63,876 bases of DNA from positions 1 to 63,876 of the forward strand of contig JAHIFE010000121.1 of assembly GCA_018901125.1 (NCBI GenBank). Direction: 5' to 3'. Below are positions 9,057 to 17,619 of this stretch, in pieces. The notes beneath the pieces were generated by a model that saw only the letters and a list, made by a program, of their open reading frames with translations, was not told the origin of the DNA and searched no databases. The DNA is from Pseudomonadota bacterium. Lineage in GTDB: Bacteria; Desulfobacterota; Desulfobacteria; Desulfobacterales; RPRI01. The first letter of the stretch is position 1. The number at the start of each line of letters is the position of its first letter. Made by a program: the position numbers and the translations under genes.

Positions 9057-9998
9057 TCACCTTTCACGCCAGTATTTAGTTATAAACATTCCACCGTAAT
9101 TTTCCACAACACATTCTATGATTCTCTTAATTTTATCATCCTCTGCTAATGATGTTATCCTTAAGTTTACAGCTTTTACTACAATCATACCCATAAGGGA
9201 CTGCCCCAGAGAACCTTCAAATCCTGCGATTTTCACCAGATCACTTGCACGCTCGAGAGGTTCAAGATCCCGGTACTTTATAATTCTTTCTGCAAGCTGC
9301 TCCGTTATTTCGGCATTAAAGGCCAGAATTACCGGAAGAGATGCGCTATTAATATTTATAAGATGAGATGAAATGCCGTCCACACCATATACTGTAACAA
9401 AAGGCTTTAATGCTTCATATGTTCTAAAATCCACTCCATACATAAGTGTAAGCTCATCAATACTGTCCATATAGGCGTTTTTAGCACCCTTCTCAGATCC
9501 GCCCATCCTTGATTCACTGTCACTGTCTATCCAGTCGGCAACCCTGTATGCAATTTGTTCATCAAGCCCAATATTTTTCAAAAGCCTCTTAAATAAATCA
9601 ATTGAGGCCTCATTCGTTGTTCCATTAGGCCAGACAGTACTGTTTAAATTAAATTTTCCGTTCTCATCTTCCACACGTATAAGAACTTTACCGCCAGATC
9701 CATCAGCAGCTTCAGCAGCTTCGGCAAATATGTTTCCTAACGGAAGCTCATATTTGCCCGGATAGGTATATGCATAACGGGACTGATTATCCGAAATTAT
9801 TTTTTTGGCAATAGTAATTCCTGATTTGGCCGCCAGCGACAACTGACGGCTGACTCTCCAATTATTAAGACTTGCATTGGTTGAATATACCTCATGTATA
9901 AACTCAACAACCATTGTTGTCATAATCGCAAGGATCATTATTGTGAGTACAAGAGCCATTCCTTTATTAGAACTCATTAAGAGCTTTGAATAACTCAT
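9057..9998 (-). CDS. gspK: Minor pseudopilin GspK
   Basis: A 313-residue pseudopilin, the largest of the tip complex (GspI-J-K). After a short leader the NKGMALVLTIMILAIMTTMV helix is visible, with the GMALV form in place of GFTLIE; GspK characteristically lacks Glu at position 5. The body contains the helix-hairpin-helix-like segment (ININSASLPVILAFNAEITE) typical of GspK/ComEA-like parts and the VEDENGKFNLNS motif. It lies 22 bases after gspJ. Confidence 0.9.
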   Translation of the reverse strand: MSYSKLLMSSNKGMALVLTIMILAIMTTMVVEFIHEVYSTNASLNNWRVSRQLSLAAKSGITIAKKIISDNQSRYAYTYPGKYELPLGNIFAEAAEAADGSGGKVLIRVEDENGKFNLNSTVWPNGTTNEASIDLFKRLLKNIGLDEQIAYRVADWIDSDSESRMGGSEKGAKNAYMDSIDELTLMYGVDFRTYEALKPFVTVYGVDGISSHLININSASLPVILAFNAEITEQLAERIIKYRDLEPLERASDLVKIAGFEGSLGQSLMGMIVVKAVNLRITSLAEDDKIKRIIECVVENYGGMFITKYWRER

Positions 9999-10020
9999 AT
10001 TATTAACGCAGAACTCCCGT

Positions 10021-10740
10021 TTATAAGTACTTTCCTATTCTTGGTTTTGCTATATCGGAAATTATAAACAGCCTTCCCGCTTTATCCTTTATATCTTCGT
10101 TTGCAATAAAAAAAGTAACGGATATTTTTACCTCGTCCGGAACATCTTTTGTTAAGGTGCTATCCCAGGTTTTTACCCATTTATTTCCGTACCTGCACTC
10201 CAAAGCAAAAGATTCCATATCTTCCAGCATATCAACCTTATAATTACCGGATGGTTGAGACAAATCCGGTTGAGAAAAAGCAGATATTATTTCCTTGGTT
10301 ATGATCAGCCTGCCATCTCTTTCTTCCGCATTATAGTTTATTTTAGCAACACCATCTATTGAAGAAGAAAATGAAGTTATAGTCAGCCGGGAGGCCTGCC
10401 GACCAAAAAAATCCCTGTCTTCCGTACTGAATACTGTGAAACTGTTATCAGGAGAATAAAATACGGATTCTATCTCTCTTTTTAATATATCAACAAAAGC
10501 GCGGGATTCCTGAAGTTTAAGCAGTGTGCCATCCACGGCTGCAAGCGCTTTGTGAGATAGAAAAAAAGTATTATAAAGTGCGGTTAGAACCACAGACAAT
10601 ATAGCTATTGATATAAGAATTTCCAATAAGGTGAAACCATTAAGACTCGAATATCGAATGCCGAATAGCGAATAGCGAGGTTTGGTGTCAGCTTTATGCT
10701 GTTTATTGTATGATCTATTGTTTACCAACCCGGTAACCAT
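10021..10740 (-). CDS. gspJ: Minor pseudopilin GspJ
   Basis: A 239-residue pseudopilin with the prepilin peptidase site NG|FTLLEILISIAIL. The first Met gives an unusually long 35-residue leader, and residues about 22-32 (PRYSLFGIRYS) are encoded by the CGAATAGCGAATA-type intergenic repeat. No ATG, GTG or TTG closer to the cleavage site is obvious, so either the leader is long or translation starts at a non-standard codon. The body shows the GspJ pattern (SFALECRYGNKWVKTWDS near residue 175). It acts in the pseudopilus tip with GspI and GspK. Confidence 0.85.
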   Translation of the reverse strand: MVTGLVNNRSYNKQHKADTKPRYSLFGIRYSSLNGFTLLEILISIAILSVVLTALYNTFFLSHKALAAVDGTLLKLQESRAFVDILKREIESVFYSPDNSFTVFSTEDRDFFGRQASRLTITSFSSSIDGVAKINYNAEERDGRLIITKEIISAFSQPDLSQPSGNYKVDMLEDMESFALECRYGNKWVKTWDSTLTKDVPDEVKISVTFFIANEDIKDKAGRLFIISDIAKPRIGKYL

Positions 10741-10842
10741 TCTTTACTGATCCCTTCTTTTCCTCTTGAACCTTAACCCAGCCTATCCTTACTAACTTAC
10801 AAACTTACGAGCTTATGAGCTGTCTTTAATCTTGAGACACAT

Positions 10843-10867
10843 GGGCGGGTTATGAATCCGCCCCTAC
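10843..10867. repeat. GGGCGGGTT-ATGAA-CCGCCC palindromic repeat
   Basis: A 25-bp near-palindrome (GCGGGTT/AATCCGC arms) followed by CCTAC, between gspJ and gspI. Near-identical copies lie at 10,935-10,957 and 18,658-18,682. Confidence 0.75.
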
Positions 10868-10934
10868 TCCTGAATCTGAACCCCGATCCCTGACACCTTC
10901 TTCCCATAGCCCTTGATTTTGTTTTTCCACCTAT

Positions 10935-10957
10935 GCGGGTTATGAACCCGCCCCTAC
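10935..10957. repeat. GCGGGTTATGAACCCGCCCC palindromic repeat, copy 2
   Basis: Second copy of the same palindrome, 68 bases downstream of the first, in the 246-base gspJ-gspI gap. The rest of that gap is CCTGATCC- and TTACNAACTTA-type words; no gene is seen in it. Confidence 0.75.
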
Positions 10958-10986
10958 TGCTGAATCTGCACCCCGGAACCTGATCC

Positions 10987-11325
10987 CTAATTCCCGCTTT
11001 TCTCTATAATTTCCGAAAGCATTACTTTCTCTTTCCCGTCAGTTATTGTAACTCCGATATTCAACATACCAGGAAACGTTGAATCTGAAACCCTTGTTTC
11101 ATATTGAATGTCTGAATTAGGTTCGGGGAATTTTCCACTACTTTCGGAAGGATTCTTTTCCATCTCATATATTTTCTCATGAGCTAATATGTCGATATTA
11201 GTTAAAACAATTTGCTTCTCAGCAATACCCAGATGATAGTTCAGTGAAGAAATCAGAGTAAAAAGAAGCCCTCCCAGAATTGCGAGACTTATCATGATTT
11301 CAAGGAGTGTAAAACCTTTATTCAT
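10987..11325 (-). CDS. gspI: Minor pseudopilin GspI
   Basis: A 112-residue pseudopilin. The leader is only MNKG, followed by FTLLEIMISLAILGGLLFTL, the standard prepilin peptidase site and hydrophobic helix. The C-terminal half fits GspI (YETRVSDSTFPGMLNIGVTI). GspI nucleates the tip complex with GspJ and GspK. It starts two bases after the gspH stop codon, so the two are probably co-translated. Confidence 0.9.
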   Translation of the reverse strand: MNKGFTLLEIMISLAILGGLLFTLISSLNYHLGIAEKQIVLTNIDILAHEKIYEMEKNPSESSGKFPEPNSDIQYETRVSDSTFPGMLNIGVTITDGKEKVMLSEIIEKSGN

Positions 11326-11327
11326 TA

Positions 11328-11783
11328 TTAAGCCTTATCCTGTTTTACTATTCGTATTCGACCACTTAGAGAATTTGAACTGACAGCAATATTATAATCA
11401 TCACTCTTTAAATTAATTACAAAGCTTTCCGAAACACCCATCGGAGTATAAAATATATTTACTTCTCCATCGGAAACAACGCCTTTGGTTTGCAAGATAA
11501 TATTCGACAGATTATTGATCCTCTCTGTTTTTTCACCCTCGGGACCTTTGTAACTGAGGGTTTTCTGGCCAAGATCAAATTTAACCACATAAGTCTCTTT
11601 CATAGTTACTGCACTATCATTAAGATAACGCAAAACCGACGCTAAGGATGCCGCTTCGGATTTCAACTTGCCGCTTTCACGAAAGCCAATATTGGGAAAA
11701 GATACCATAAGCATTATAGAGATGATAAAAATCACAACAATCAATTCAATAAGAGTAAAACCCCTATTCTCTGCCTGATTCAC
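11328..11783 (-). CDS. gspH: Minor pseudopilin GspH
   Basis: A 151-residue pseudopilin with leader MNQAENRG followed by FTLIELIVVIFIISIMLMV. The globular part shows the GspH/FimT beta pattern (YVVKFDLGQKTLSY near residue 60-75). It connects the major pseudopilin GspG to the tip complex. Confidence 0.9.
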   Translation of the reverse strand: MNQAENRGFTLIELIVVIFIISIMLMVSFPNIGFRESGKLKSEAASLASVLRYLNDSAVTMKETYVVKFDLGQKTLSYKGPEGEKTERINNLSNIILQTKGVVSDGEVNIFYTPMGVSESFVINLKSDDYNIAVSSNSLSGRIRIVKQDKA

Positions 11784-11932
11784 TTATCCCCCCAAAAAAT
11801 CGAATGTCGAATAGCGAATATCGAGAATCGATATACACTGATAGCTGTCAGATCTGTTGCTCAAGAACTCATGAGCTATATCTTTTCTTACCTCTTATCC
11901 CTGATCCCTGACACCCGATCCCCGACTCCTGC

Positions 11933-12526
11933 TTATTCCATATCACCCCAATTGTTAATATCTGCATCTTTATCTTCTCCGCCCTCTTTGCCATCGCCTC
12001 CAAAACTCATGATATCACAATCTCCCTTTATGCCGGGAGATATATATATGTAAGGATTCCCCCACGGATCAAGCGGTATCTTTTTTTGTTCCAGATACCC
12101 GCCCGCCCTGTATTTCTTGGGTATTCGCCCTGTCTCAGGTTTTGTTGTAAGAGCATCGAGACCCTGTTGAGTATCCGGATAAAAGCCATTGTCAATTTTA
12201 TACAGTTTCAGGGCGGTCTCAAAATTTTTTATCTGAACTTTTGCTTCTGTAATTCGGGCATCGTCGGTTCTGCCGATGATCTTAGGTGCCACAATTGCAA
12301 CTAAAAGGCTTAAAATAAAAACTACAACAACAAGTTCAATTAAAGTAAAACCTCTTGAACCAGTTTCAAAACTTCCCATTTTGGCCAACCTCTGCGTTTG
12401 GCGAAAAATTTTAATCCTCGAAATACTCCATGTATTCCTGCGGTTAATATTTTCACCCGCCTTGACCTTGACCAAACTGAAACGTTTTGAAAGTGGCTCT
12501 CCTGTTAAAATATATTTTTTTTGCAT
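11933..12526 (-). CDS. gspG: Major pseudopilin GspG with element-encoded leader insertion
   Basis: The major pseudopilin of the type II pseudopilus. The mature part is normal: RG|FTLIELVVVVFILSLL, then the ALKLYKIDNGFYPDTQQGL motif and the calcium-site region with LDPWGNPYIY. The leader is not normal. From the Met at 12,526 it is 59 residues long, of which 49 are encoded by a 143-bp copy of the dispersed 142-bp element (12,357-12,499) plus a 4-bp target duplication. Removing 147 bp restores MQKKYILTRG before FTLIE. The insertion is in frame only because this copy has one extra A (run at 12,404-12,408). An alternative start is the ATG at 12,379, which lies in the element behind an AGAGG and gives a 10-residue leader ending in SRG. 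Confidence 0.9.
   Translation of the reverse strand: MQKKYILTGEPLSKRFSLVKVKAGENINRRNTWSISRIKIFRQTQRLAKMGSFETGSRGFTLIELVVVVFILSLLVAIVAPKIIGRTDDARITEAKVQIKNFETALKLYKIDNGFYPDTQQGLDALTTKPETGRIPKKYRAGGYLEQKKIPLDPWGNPYIYISPGIKGDCDIMSFGGDGKEGGEDKDADINNWGDME
12357..12499 (+). mobile_element. 142-bp MITE-like element, copy A (143 bp), inside gspG
   Basis: Same ends as the other copies (here GAACCAGTTTCAAAAC at the left instead of GAGCC; GAAAGTGGCTC at the right). One extra A makes it 143 bp. Flanks TCTT (12,353-12,356) and TCCT (12,500-12,503) are probably a decayed 4-bp target duplication. Several further point differences mark it as the most diverged full copy. Confidence 0.88.
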
Positions 12527-12603
12527 TTCTCACCCCCACCCGTATATCGAATGCCGAATAGTGTATAGCAAAGTATCTTATTAGCTGTCCTGTCTCTTTT
12601 GCT

Positions 12604-12688
12604 TAAGAACTTACCAACTCATCAACTGAACCTTGATCCTTGAACCTTGAACCTTGAACCTTTAACCTTGATCCTTGAATCTTGAACC
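12604..12688. repeat. CTTGAACC/CTTGATCC word tract between gspF and gspG
   Basis: An ACTTACCAACTCATCAACT word is followed by about eight copies of CTTGAACCTT-type heptamers, filling most of the space between the gspF stop and the gspG start. CGAATGCCGAATAG words lie at about 12,546-12,563. No gene or terminator is seen. Confidence 0.75.
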
Positions 12689-13864
12689 TCATTTTACCAG
12701 TTGATTCATCTGAAATATTGGAAGTAAAACTGCAAGAACAATAATACAAACCACAAAACCCATTAAAAGTATCATTATAGGCTCAAAAAGAGACAGGGCT
12801 CTTTCGATTTTTCTGCTGAATTGCTCTTCATATGATGAGGCTGCCCTGTTTAATGTCTGAGCAAGATTGCCGCTTTTCTCACCGGTTGATATAAGTCGTA
12901 ATATAATCGGCGGGAATCCGGGCAGGGAGGAGGACATCTGCTGTCCGGCTGCTACCTTTTCTACTGAATTGAGGACAGATATTTCCAGCTTTCTGTTGCC
13001 GATGGATTTTGCGGAAAGTTTGAGCGCTTTTAATAAAGGAATGCCCCCACCAAGAAGAGCGCCCATGGTTCTTGCAAATCTCGCGTAATATAAGCACTGA
13101 ATTACATTGCCAGGCAGCTTTAGAATAATAGCATCAACTTGCGTTCTGTGCTTAAAAAACATCTTTCTTAATGAAACGGCTACCGCCACGCATACTGCAA
13201 TTATTGCCCACCAGTATTTCGAAACAATATTGCTCACCGCTACAATTGCTACAGTAAGAAAAGGCAACGCCCCCCCTGTTTCTGTAAATATTCTTACGAT
13301 TTTCGGCATTACAAAAGAAAAAAGAAAGAAGAGAATCAGTGCGCTTACTCCCGCCATTAAAAGAGGGTACACAGTTGCAGATCGTATTTTTGCTTTTATG
13401 GAAGCCTGTGTTTCGAGAAAATCGGCAATCTTTACAAGAACCATATCCAAAGAACCGCTTGCCTCACCGGCCTGAACCATATTAACATAATACTCAGGGA
13501 AAACATGGCCATAGCTTTCCAATGCTTTATGCAGGCTCATACCGGAAGAAACACTTTCCCGTATTTGAGTCAGCAGATCCCCATAAAATCCCGGGTATTC
13601 ATCAGAAAGCGATTGCAGAGCATCCATCAACTGAACTCCTGATGCAAGAAGCATCGAAAGATTTCTTGTAATATCCGGCAAAAAAGTTTCATCTTTTTTT
13701 TGAAATATACTTCTTCCCGACTTTTTGGTTACTTCCAGAATGTCTGTGGGAGAGATCAGTTTAGCCTTTAAAGCAGAAATGGCGTCAGTATGCCCCTGGG
13801 CCTCTATTGTGCCTTTTGTTTCGGCTCCTTTTGCATTATACCCTTTGAATTTATATTTCGGCAT
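12689..13864 (-). CDS. gspF: Type II secretion inner-membrane protein GspF
   Basis: A 391-residue polytopic platform protein with two T2SSF domains. It begins MPKYKFKGYNAKGAETKGTI, and each domain has the amphipathic bundle followed by a transmembrane segment; the GEASGSLDMVL motif (domain 1) and its repeat GEKSGNLAQTL (domain 2) are both visible. The C-terminal helix FEPIMILLMGFVVCIIVLAV is typical. It converts GspE motor movement into pseudopilus growth. It overlaps gspE by 14 bases. Confidence 0.95.
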   Translation of the reverse strand: MPKYKFKGYNAKGAETKGTIEAQGHTDAISALKAKLISPTDILEVTKKSGRSIFQKKDETFLPDITRNLSMLLASGVQLMDALQSLSDEYPGFYGDLLTQIRESVSSGMSLHKALESYGHVFPEYYVNMVQAGEASGSLDMVLVKIADFLETQASIKAKIRSATVYPLLMAGVSALILFFLFSFVMPKIVRIFTETGGALPFLTVAIVAVSNIVSKYWWAIIAVCVAVAVSLRKMFFKHRTQVDAIILKLPGNVIQCLYYARFARTMGALLGGGIPLLKALKLSAKSIGNRKLEISVLNSVEKVAAGQQMSSSLPGFPPIILRLISTGEKSGNLAQTLNRAASSYEEQFSRKIERALSLFEPIMILLMGFVVCIIVLAVLLPIFQMNQLVK

Positions 13865-15365
13865 AATCTTTCTGCGTTACTCTCAAGATTTCCTGCAATG
13901 ATGTAATGCCACTTATAACCTTCTCAATGCCTTCTGCATATAGGGTTCTCATCCCATTAGAAATAGCGTAATCCTTGATAGCCTGCGCATCAACCCGCTG
14001 CGAAATCATCTGTCTTAATTTGTTGTCTATAGGAAGTATTTCAAAGATTCCCGTTCTTCCGAGATAACCGCTTTCCCTGCATTCCCTGCATCCTTTCCCT
14101 CTGTATAATTCCTTTACCGGGAAAGGGAAATACGCTTTTTCCGAAGATGCAGGCTCAAACGCCTCCCTGCAATATGGGCAAATAGTCCTGACAAGACGCT
14201 GTGCAACAACAGCTACAAGGGAAGAAGCAACAAGAAAAGGTTCCATCCCCATATCGGCAAGCCTTACAAGCGAGGATACCGCGTCATTGGTATGAAGCGT
14301 GCTCAAAACAAGATGCCCTGTCAGGGAAGCTTGAATTGCAATTTCAGCGGTTTCGAAATCACGTATTTCACCGACCATTATAATATCAGGATCCTGCCTT
14401 AATATTGATCTTAATCCGGATGCGAATGTAAGACCTATTTTAGGATTTACCTGCACCTGCCCTATACCCTTTAATTGGTACTCCACAGGATCTTCTACGG
14501 TGATGATGTTTCTTCCTTCTGTATGAATTCTGTTTAATGCCGCATAAAGGGTTGTAGTTTTACCGCTTCCTGTGGGGCCGGTAACAAGGATAATACCGCT
14601 TGTACTCTCGAGCAGCTTTTCAGCTTTCTCCCCATCTTTTTTATCAAGACCTACTTCATAAAGACCGATAAGCCCCTGTTTTCTATTAAGCAGCCTCAGT
14701 ACTGCTCTCTCTCCGAAAGAAGTAGGAATAATAGATACTCTGAGATCGATATCCTGCCCTCCGATAAGAAGCCTTATGCGGCCATCCTGCGGAAGCCTCT
14801 TTTCGGCAATATCGAGATTAGCCATAATCTTTACCCTGCTTATCAGGGCTTCCTGTATTATTTTTGGAGGATGCAGAACCTTGTGCAGTATTCCGTCAAT
14901 TCTCATTCTCACTTCAAGATCTTTTTCGTAAGGCTCTATATGAATATCGCTTGCTCTTTCCTTGAATGCCTGCTGGAAAAGAGCATTAAGGAGCCGTATG
15001 ATAGGGGCATCTTCCGTAAGCTCCAGGATATCTCGCGGTTTTTCAAACTCCGTAGCCACGGAAGACAGATCTTCTGCGGCCATATTGTCCATAACTTCTT
15101 CGGCATTACTTATCTGACCGTAATATTTACTGATAGCTTCAGTAATAATGCCTGGTTCCGCTTTTAAAGGATTAGCCTTTACTCCAAGTTTTCTCGCCAG
15201 CTCAGCAGCAGCCAAAAGCCCATTATTACCCGAGACTGCTGCAATCAATGAATTATCTTCAATTCTAAGCGGCATGATGAGATTGTTTTTTGAATAGAAA
15301 TATTGAACCTTCCTCAGCAGAGCATCATCTACATCATTATCTTTTATATGCTTTATAGTTTCCAT
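13851..15365 (-). CDS. gspE: Type II secretion ATPase GspE
   Basis: A 504-residue cytoplasmic ATPase. Seen: N-terminal MshEN/GspE-N domain (1-150), the Arg-rich linker, Walker A GPTGSGKTTTLY, Asp box VEDPVEYQ, Walker B DIIMVGEIRD, His box LSTLHTNDA and the tetra-cysteine zinc site CPYC ... CREC near residues 395-430. All catalytic elements are intact. It powers pseudopilus assembly through GspF and GspL. Confidence 0.96.
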   Translation of the reverse strand: METIKHIKDNDVDDALLRKVQYFYSKNNLIMPLRIEDNSLIAAVSGNNGLLAAAELARKLGVKANPLKAEPGIITEAISKYYGQISNAEEVMDNMAAEDLSSVATEFEKPRDILELTEDAPIIRLLNALFQQAFKERASDIHIEPYEKDLEVRMRIDGILHKVLHPPKIIQEALISRVKIMANLDIAEKRLPQDGRIRLLIGGQDIDLRVSIIPTSFGERAVLRLLNRKQGLIGLYEVGLDKKDGEKAEKLLESTSGIILVTGPTGSGKTTTLYAALNRIHTEGRNIITVEDPVEYQLKGIGQVQVNPKIGLTFASGLRSILRQDPDIIMVGEIRDFETAEIAIQASLTGHLVLSTLHTNDAVSSLVRLADMGMEPFLVASSLVAVVAQRLVRTICPYCREAFEPASSEKAYFPFPVKELYRGKGCRECRESGYLGRTGIFEILPIDNKLRQMISQRVDAQAIKDYAISNGMRTLYAEGIEKVISGITSLQEILRVTQKDYAEI

Positions 15366-15451
15366 TCAGATTTCCATTATCGAATAGCGAAGTACGCTGA
15401 GCGGTATTTGGCTTATCAGCTAATTAACTTTCTTCTCCCTGAACTTTTCTC

Positions 15452-17602
15452 TTATCTTTCACCTGACATCCTGATTCTCGGAACAGGCTCAACCTTTTGC
15501 ACTTCAGGAATTGATGAGAAAATATTTATCGCTTTCTTATAATTTATGCTTTTATCAAGCTTAAGATGATAAACTCCGCTTTGAATAATTTTAAATTCTG
15601 ATATCTTTTGTCCTGACAGTATCTTTCGAATAGCCTCAGCAGTAACACCCTCTTTGAATGCAACTATTAATTCATCCTCCACATACTGTTTTTCTTTATG
15701 CACATAATCGTTTAGTTTATTATGAGTAATCATGGAAAGATCGGAAAAATCATCAATAATATATGGGGTAAGAAATACCAATAGATTTTTCTTTGCCCTT
15801 GAAGTACTTCTGTATTTAAACAGCCAGCCCAAAACAGGAATATCTCCTAAAAGAGGAATCTTTGTGATCGACTCTTCGTCCCTTTCCTCTATGAGTCCAC
15901 CAATCACAACCGTCTGTTTATCCTTTACCACTACCGATGTTTTCGTAGATCTTTTTGTCATAGTAGGGCCTATGGATGTTATAACATTTTCAGAACCGGC
16001 CTTCTGCGCCGAAATTTCCTGATATATATCAAGTTTTACATATTCCCCTTCGTTTATCTGTGGTGTAATCTTTAAAAGTATACCAACATCTTTACGTTCT
16101 ATGGAAGTCAGAACGGTTGAGGTGGTTGTGACATCCCTTTCTCTGTTTAAGATCAAAGGGATATTTTCACCTACCAGTATTTCAGCTTCCATATTATCTG
16201 AAGTAAGAATCTGAGGCGTCGAGAGGACATTTACAGCATCCTTGAAATCACTCATGCTAAATAGTGCGCTAATTCCCGGAATTTTAACATCAGAAGTTCC
16301 TCCGGGCACAAAAGTCTGCGGAACTGTGAAGTAATTGGACATGCCGCCCAATGTAAGACCTGTCATACCGGAAAGTATGGAATCAACTGTAGTAGCATCA
16401 ACCGTTCCGACTCCCCCCACAAAAATAGGCTCGCCATTCCTTGTAACCGCAGCGCGCCATTTTGATCCCAGCTCAAGCAGTTTATCAATGGAAACTTCGG
16501 CAATCATTGCCTCCACAAAAACCTGCTTTCTTCTCTTGTCAAGCTGTTTTATGATTCGCTGCAGATTCTGGTAATCCGCCGGAGAAGCAACAACTACCAG
16601 TGCGTTTGACGCCTTATCGGCAGTAATAGATATACCTCCGGCAGTCTCAAACACAGACATGACAGGAACATCCGGTATCTGCTGCTTTGCCTGACCGGCT
16701 TTTACAAGATCTTGCAGTACTTTTGCAAGTTCAACAGCATCTGCGTTTTCCATGAAATAAACATTTATCATTCCCTGGGTCTCAGGAGAATGCACATCAA
16801 GCAGGGAAATAAATGAACGCATTAAATCTTTTTTAGATTTATCCCCAAACAGAAGAACTGCGTTTAGCCTCTGGTCTGCAACAGCCTTTCCGGCACCGCC
16901 CGGCAAAGCCTGTGCTAATGCTCCCCGCTGCCACCGGCTCACATTATCATTTATTGTCTTGGCAACGGTTTCGGCACTGGCATATTTAAGATATACAATT
17001 TCCGGTATCTCTTCCATAGACGGCTGGTCTATTGACTCTATAATGGAGGCTATCTTTCTCACATTAACCCCCGAATCTATAATCAGCAACATATTACCGG
17101 GCCCGAATACGGATGCGAAACCGTCTTTTGACACCATTGGCAAAATAAAATTAAGCGCTTCGGTGGAAGAAGCATTTTTTAAGGTTATAAGCCTGGCGAC
17201 ATAACTTTCATTGGTTGGAATCCTTTCTCCCGATACTTCCATTCCACCATGTTTTGCATCCGAAGTAGGAATAATCTTATAAACACCTGTTATAGTGGGT
17301 ATAACAGTAAAGCCTTTTAATGCAAGTACTGAGGTAAAAAGACTAAAAGCATCATTTACACTAATTTTTGATGGAGCAATAATTGTAATTTTACCAACGA
17401 AATTATCATCAAAAATAAAATTCTTCCCGGTAATTTCACTCACAAACTTCGCAACAACAGGAAGGTCGATATCCACAAAATTAAAGCTTATTTTCTCCGT
17501 ATCTTTATCTTTTGAAGCCGCAAAAGCATTTGGCGCAATATACGGAGTGAATATAAAAGATACAGCCAATAACAGAATCCAAATATATTTTTTACCGATC
17601 AT
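15452..17602 (-). CDS. gspD: Secretin GspD with unusual C-terminal domain
   Basis: A 716-residue outer-membrane secretin. A signal peptide (about 1-29, cleavage after AFA) is followed by the N0 domain (ISFNFVDIDLPVVAKFV), N1-N3 domains and the secretin core (about 385-625), which contains the VPLLGDIPVLGWLF-like signature as KIPLLGDIPVLGWLF and ends LLVFLTPYII. Instead of the short S-domain, about 77 residues follow (640-716): they start with DELIVAFKEGVTAEAI and end with IFSSIPEVQKVEP, the pattern of fervidolysin/subtilisin N-terminal prodomains. That assignment is by pattern only. Confidence 0.93.
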   Translation of the reverse strand: MIGKKYIWILLLAVSFIFTPYIAPNAFAASKDKDTEKISFNFVDIDLPVVAKFVSEITGKNFIFDDNFVGKITIIAPSKISVNDAFSLFTSVLALKGFTVIPTITGVYKIIPTSDAKHGGMEVSGERIPTNESYVARLITLKNASSTEALNFILPMVSKDGFASVFGPGNMLLIIDSGVNVRKIASIIESIDQPSMEEIPEIVYLKYASAETVAKTINDNVSRWQRGALAQALPGGAGKAVADQRLNAVLLFGDKSKKDLMRSFISLLDVHSPETQGMINVYFMENADAVELAKVLQDLVKAGQAKQQIPDVPVMSVFETAGGISITADKASNALVVVASPADYQNLQRIIKQLDKRRKQVFVEAMIAEVSIDKLLELGSKWRAAVTRNGEPIFVGGVGTVDATTVDSILSGMTGLTLGGMSNYFTVPQTFVPGGTSDVKIPGISALFSMSDFKDAVNVLSTPQILTSDNMEAEILVGENIPLILNRERDVTTTSTVLTSIERKDVGILLKITPQINEGEYVKLDIYQEISAQKAGSENVITSIGPTMTKRSTKTSVVVKDKQTVVIGGLIEERDEESITKIPLLGDIPVLGWLFKYRSTSRAKKNLLVFLTPYIIDDFSDLSMITHNKLNDYVHKEKQYVEDELIVAFKEGVTAEAIRKILSGQKISEFKIIQSGVYHLKLDKSINYKKAINIFSSIPEVQKVEPVPRIRMSGER

Positions 17603-17619
17603 GCTCGCCTGCCTTATTT

